The notes under the pieces are model-generated. The model saw nothing but the letters and a program-made list of their open reading frames with translations, was not told where the DNA came from and made no database searches. From Oasisia sp. SBJ-2009 (lineage: Eukaryota; Annelida; Polychaeta; Sabellida; Siboglinidae), in assembly GCA_964017155.1 (NCBI GenBank), contig OZ024857.1:27843101-27907100 (forward strand): DNA of 64,000 bases, given 5' to 3'. The position numbers and the translations under genes are program-made. Positions 48,701 through 54,700 of this stretch are shown piece after piece (the stretch's first letter is position 1; each line of letters opens with the position of its first letter).

Positions 48701-51700
48701 TTCTCGCGGAACGGACACCGTTCTCGCGAAGGTCGTTCCATAAAGCCAAGATGGTTCAGCAACAAGACCTCCCTGTCTTCCCGTAGTCTGTCCAGTGCCT
48801 TATACCTGTAACACGGGAGACAGGTTAGACCTAGACAACAGGTGTGGTTAGACCTAGACAGCAGGTGTGGTTAGATCTACTCTTCAGGCTCAATTAACTC
48901 ACAGGTGATGCTGCAAACTGCTCATGTAGAAAACTGAACAGTATATATGCAATGGGGGGCATCAATATAGTATGTGACACTTTCTTAACAACAGATTTTA
49001 TTACTCTCCTGATTAGTAAAATGCACATTTACATGTTTGGATTGTCAATCTCCAACTAATATACATACTATTGGGTAACTTCTTAGTGCCTTTTTCCTGG
49101 AACCAGACTCCGAGGTGCATTTAGGAATCTGAGCATATTAAGATAATTCCATTTCAAACAATTCACTATAAGAGTTAACGATTTGCTAAAACATTCTGAG
49201 ATGCCTCTTCCGATAAGTAATGCCACCGAGACAGTCTAAGACATCATTCTGAATCAACAACACCACTGGCGCCCCCTACCGGCGGTCGCTGGACAACGCC
49301 TCGTTGATCTCCTGTAGGTCGTCCCGCGTCACCTGTCGGTTGCCATGGCGATACTTCGCAAACAGTTCCACCTTCTCGAGCTGCAATTCAATGAAGTTCT
49401 GCTTTGCCTGCTCTCGCAGCTCCCTCTGGTGTTGCTCGTAGATGGCGTTCTTGTCGGCCTCGCACAGCATGGTGAAGCAGCCACTGCTGAGGAGGTACAT
49501 GATGACCTCATTGAGAGACTGGCCGGCACACACGCTGTCACTTGCTGACTTGTCTATCAGCAGCTGCTTGAACTGGCGCTGGAGTCTGTCGTCAACAGAC
49601 ACATGTTGTAGCAAAGTAGGCAATGTGATACATTGCAACAGATCAAGCCTAAAGGTACATTTGGCATTATGGCATTAGAAGCTTCATGTAAAAGAACAGA
49701 ATCTTCAATCTACAGGATTGTCAATCTCCAACTAATATACATACTACTGGGTAACTTCTTAGTGCCCCTTTTCCTGGAACCAGGCTCAGAAGTGCATTTA
49801 GGAATCTGAGCATATTAAGATAATTCAAAATGCTATGTTTCTTCTGAAGGGTTGAAGCTGGTGTTGAAGTTGGTGTCTAAGCTTTGCATCTAAGAGGAAA
49901 ACATACAAATGCCACCTATACAGTGTTTCCCCTCTATATGATGAGCGAGGTGAGCTACCTGTGCCTACCACACTGTTTTTCTAAGACACCTTGTAGCTAT
50001 TTCTTGCTATAAACATGTTTACATGTTGCTACATTGTAGTTATGCATTTGTTTCCTCTCTCTCTATTTCTCAGGGAATAGGCTAAAACACCTTCAGAATG
50101 CACCATTTTGAAGGTAGTTTTAAAAATAGTTCTGGGTGGCCATGCCCCTGACCGACAAAGTGCACATCACACATTTGGTGCTGAATCAGCCCATGTTACC
50201 ACTTCACTCATTATTTACTTAGGGGAAACACTGAGATGCAGCTAGATCAAAGCATTACGCAAAGACCTGTCCACCCGTCATTTGGATGGGTAAAAACCAA
50301 TGTGGCCGGGTATAAATATGGGTGGACAGGTAAAAAAATGAAGAACCAAAAAAGGTCTTCTAAAACCATAGATATTGTTAGTTATGCCTTAAAAGTGAGT
50401 GCAAATGGTGTCATATGTGTGTCTGTAGTCCATTTCAAGTCTTCAGACACATTTGAAAGTGTGTAAACTAGCTTAACAGTTAGCATTCATTTGTCCACCA
50501 AAACATGTGTGACTGACAATAATGTTATCCTGCATTAAGCCCTGATCTCTGCTGTTAGATTCTACCAAGTGGTCAGTGGCATGTCTGACTTACTCCGTCC
50601 GCTTCTGTTCCGCCCGCAGTGCGTTCACGTGGTTACGGAAACAAGTCTCCGCCGCGGGGCATTCCATCAGGTCAAAGGGTATCCGGGGGTCGTCACTATC
50701 AACCAGGTCACTGCACTGCCATGGTATCTTGTCACTGGTCGTAACAAACAGCTGGTCAAAGATGTCTTGTCGCTGCAGCCATCGACACACACTAGGCCAG
50801 CTTCTGCAACGGAAGGAGTTCACTTGTTAAACCTAGCTACTTTTATATCGCTCAGAACCAATAGTTGGCATGAGTGATGAGGCTAATAAACAGTTTCCTT
50901 TGCAAAGGATGTGCTGTCTGACAACTTGACAAGTGACACAGAGACTGTGTGTGGTGCTTCCTATCTAGTCCAATACAATTATTTCCCAGTGCACGCTGCT
51001 TCATGTACTTAGCTGACATTGTCTTAATTACTATTGTATTAATAGTATGTGTTATGAGAAATTCTAGCCCTGGGACTGCACAAAATGAGTTAGTCTTCAT
51101 CCCCACCCTGAATACTGGACAAAGAATTCTGTTCACTAACAATATTCACTAAGTACTGTCTAATGATCTACTATATCTACTCCCAGGCACTCAAATACTG
51201 TTCTGTCGACTGTCGCTAGTAGGTAATATAAATTAACCATTTAACCTATTTCTGCAGGACATTCAACTTCCCACTAATTTAAATGACACACTTAACCTAC
51301 CAGGTATGTTTTACAACACATGGCACACAACACAAACATATATATAATATGTTAACGTAATACAGTACACCAATTTCTGCAAAACTTAATGACTAATCAA
51401 GTCATTTTCACTCTGCCCCAAGGCCCCTGATTAAAATCATGTGCCGTATACTGGTATACCACGGAACTGGAATTTTTCAGTTCTGAGAAAGTTTTTTTAA
51501 TCATCAAACTGGTATTCCATGTGTATGTTACTTTTGTAAAACTCATAAACTTGAATGTAAAGAAAAAACATTCAATGCATCATGGTGTTTCCCTTCCATC
51601 AGAAAAGTTCATGTCCGGAAATGCAAATCTATGGTACAAGGTGATCAATGACGAAATGTCTCGCCAAGCCACTGTCAACTCATAAAAGTACGTTTTCTGT

Positions 51701-54700
51701 GCATAATTGTGGAATTCCTCCAAGAATGGTTTCAAAAATCAGACTGCTTTTAGGCATACACCTCGCAGTACTTTTGTTTAGCTAAACAAAAATCCTGTTC
51801 ATATGGTTCCCCGTTGTCATTAGAAAAACTGCCGCAATGTTAGGTTAGTCACAAAAACAGGCTTTACTTTATCATTGGTTCCAACCTAATGCTTCTATTT
51901 AGTGTCAGAGCCATACGGTATATACAACTCTAATCCCAAGGCGAAACATCATAGCGAGGTACCACTGACCAATCTGTCAACTTATCCCTCCCAGTTTGTA
52001 AATACATACTCCACGAAATGTTTAGATCGTACCTGTCTGCGATCACTGCTAGATCCGGCAGTATCTCCGGAAGGACTGTCTGTAACCGCTCCAGATACAG
52101 CTCCTGCTTGCGCTGAATGATCTCCTCCTTCAGCTGAGCAACGTGCTTCCGGAACAGGATCCGCGCCTGATCCGAGCCGACCTTCTCGACAAAGTGCACG
52201 TAATCGGGGTTGCGTTGCAGCTTTTTATGGACGGACGACCACGACGATTTATAATCGACAACGTGCACCCGCAGAAGATTCCGGAACGCCTCTTTTGCGA
52301 CGTCGAGAAGCTCGAGTCGAGTGCGAGCAGCTTCCGCATACGATACTGTCTTCGGCCGGCCCTTCGTACGATCGATGAGGTGCGCCACGGTGAGAAACGC
52401 CAACTCCACGTTGATGTTGTGGTGCGATGACGTCTCAACGATCGGGATGTTTGCATTCTTAAACTCCTTTCGCGTGATCAGGCGTTCAGCGCCGCGACAC
52501 AGGGTGTCGCTAGCATTGTCGTTTTTCGACGTCACCAAAACGACGGGTTTCTTTGTCTTTACCAGGTTGCTGAGGATGCGACAGTTGTAGTCGACCTGGC
52601 GCTCTACCTCTGCCATGTCCTGGCCTGATTTGTCGCGTCTTGTAGCCGCGACGCTGAACACAAACAGGAAGCCGTCGATGGACAGCCGCCCGTCTGGCAG
52701 TAGCTTCTGCTCATACTCATGCTCTAAACCTGCACATAAATAACATAGGATTAAATATTAGAAACATTTAAAGCACACAAAACATCTTTTTTACTTATGT
52801 ACACTTGCAGTGTCCGAATCTACATTTGGTCACCTTAAAGTACCACAGGGAGTTGAAAACATAAATGTTCTGCTTCAAAATGACTGACAAAATACTGTAT
52901 GCAGAATGACAAATGCTCCACACACTTGGATGAGACCATTCACCATTTATTTTAATTAACTATTATTCAGTGTTACATGATGAGTGAGGTGGGCCACATT
53001 ACATTTTTCTAAACCACCACACTCAAAATATGCCAGAAATGTTTACATATTGCTAGTAAATTTGCTACCTCGTAGTTATGCATTCCCAGGGAATAGGTTA
53101 AAACACCCTTCAGAATGATCTAAGGTAATTTTTTTAATAGTTCTAGATGGCCATGCCCCCAGACCCACATCACGCATTCGGTGCTCACTCAGTCCATCCT
53201 ATTAACTTGCTTATCATTTTACTCAGGCGAACCACTGTTGTTCATAACTGTTGTCATGATATAGACACGTGTGTCTGAGCCAATATGACCTGTGTTGTGT
53301 CTGCCTAGACTTTACACACAAGCATTGAGACTGAACTGTTATCTCCCACAGACACAGCAGAGAACCACTGAGCAGTGGCTCCCACATCAAAGACGTGATA
53401 GAGATCTTGAAACAACTCTCACTACATTATCTCAGCTGGGGTCTGGTTTACAATACAACTGTGGCTGACAGGGCAATACAATACATCCATTCACATGGTG
53501 GTGTTACTGTAGCCACTGCAGACCACTTGCTGTGGCTGGCCACAATGGACTGCTGACCAACACTGTCCAGTCTGTGTGAGGCAGGAAACCAAGGCTGGTT
53601 AGTCTGACTAGTGTCTGGGTTACTGTACATACCCAATCAAACCAATCAGGCTGTTTACTTAGCAGAACTGGTCAGATGTGACAAATGCTTTTCCGTAATC
53701 ATCACATTATTACCAACACATTAGGAAGAGCTGTTTGTTATCTTAACACAAACAACATTATGTCTATGATTTTTACAGATGATCTCTTGGGCATTACTAC
53801 TAGATATCAATTACTTTATTAATTTAATTAATTAAATATACCTTCTCGCAAACAGGAAATTTCTTGCAAACATTTTAAACATGATTACAGTATAGCTCAG
53901 TAATCACCATGTCATATTACCAACACATTATGCAATTATACAGTATTAATTCATTATTGTAAAAGGAATGCCATCTCTCTGATTGGTATGAACTGCATCT
54001 GAAGATATTGACAAGTTCTCAATAGTTCAATTCTAATTAAACTACCTTGCAATCATTTGCAGTACTTAGACAAATTGCCAGGATTTTGCGAGTTATCACC
54101 TATACACATTATGAAGTAAACTGCTGGATAAGTTCAACCCTAGTGTGCATTTAATAATACTAATAGTCTAATAATAATTGGATGCATTTCAGTCAGTTCA
54201 CATTAACTACATGGCACCTGTTAGAGACTGAATAATTTATGAACACTTAGTCATCACAGCCTGTACCAGATGTCATACTATTGCTTGTCATTTGTAAGCA
54301 CTGTACACTACTGATATCAGGGCATGCATAATGTTGTAGGTCTACTGAAAATATCAACTCCTGAAAGTTGGAAAGGTCAACTGAACAAACATGTAGTTGA
54401 TTCTGGATCATACTACATAACCACGATGAGTTGAATAGAAATATTTCAAGTACCGAGGTCAGCACTATATTTAGAAGTTGCTATTTTGATGCTTGGGACT
54501 TCCCGCTTCCTGTTTTTGGGTCTAAACTCCAACTGCATTCCGAACCACTCCCTCTTAATTTGTCAATGTTATGAGATATCCTCTATACTATACGTACAAC
54601 AAAGTTTTTCAAATTTTAAGTATGAGTTTTTAAATTACTGATATATTTGTTTTAGTAGAACAGTATCATACACCACTATTAAAGTGCTTTCAGAATACTT

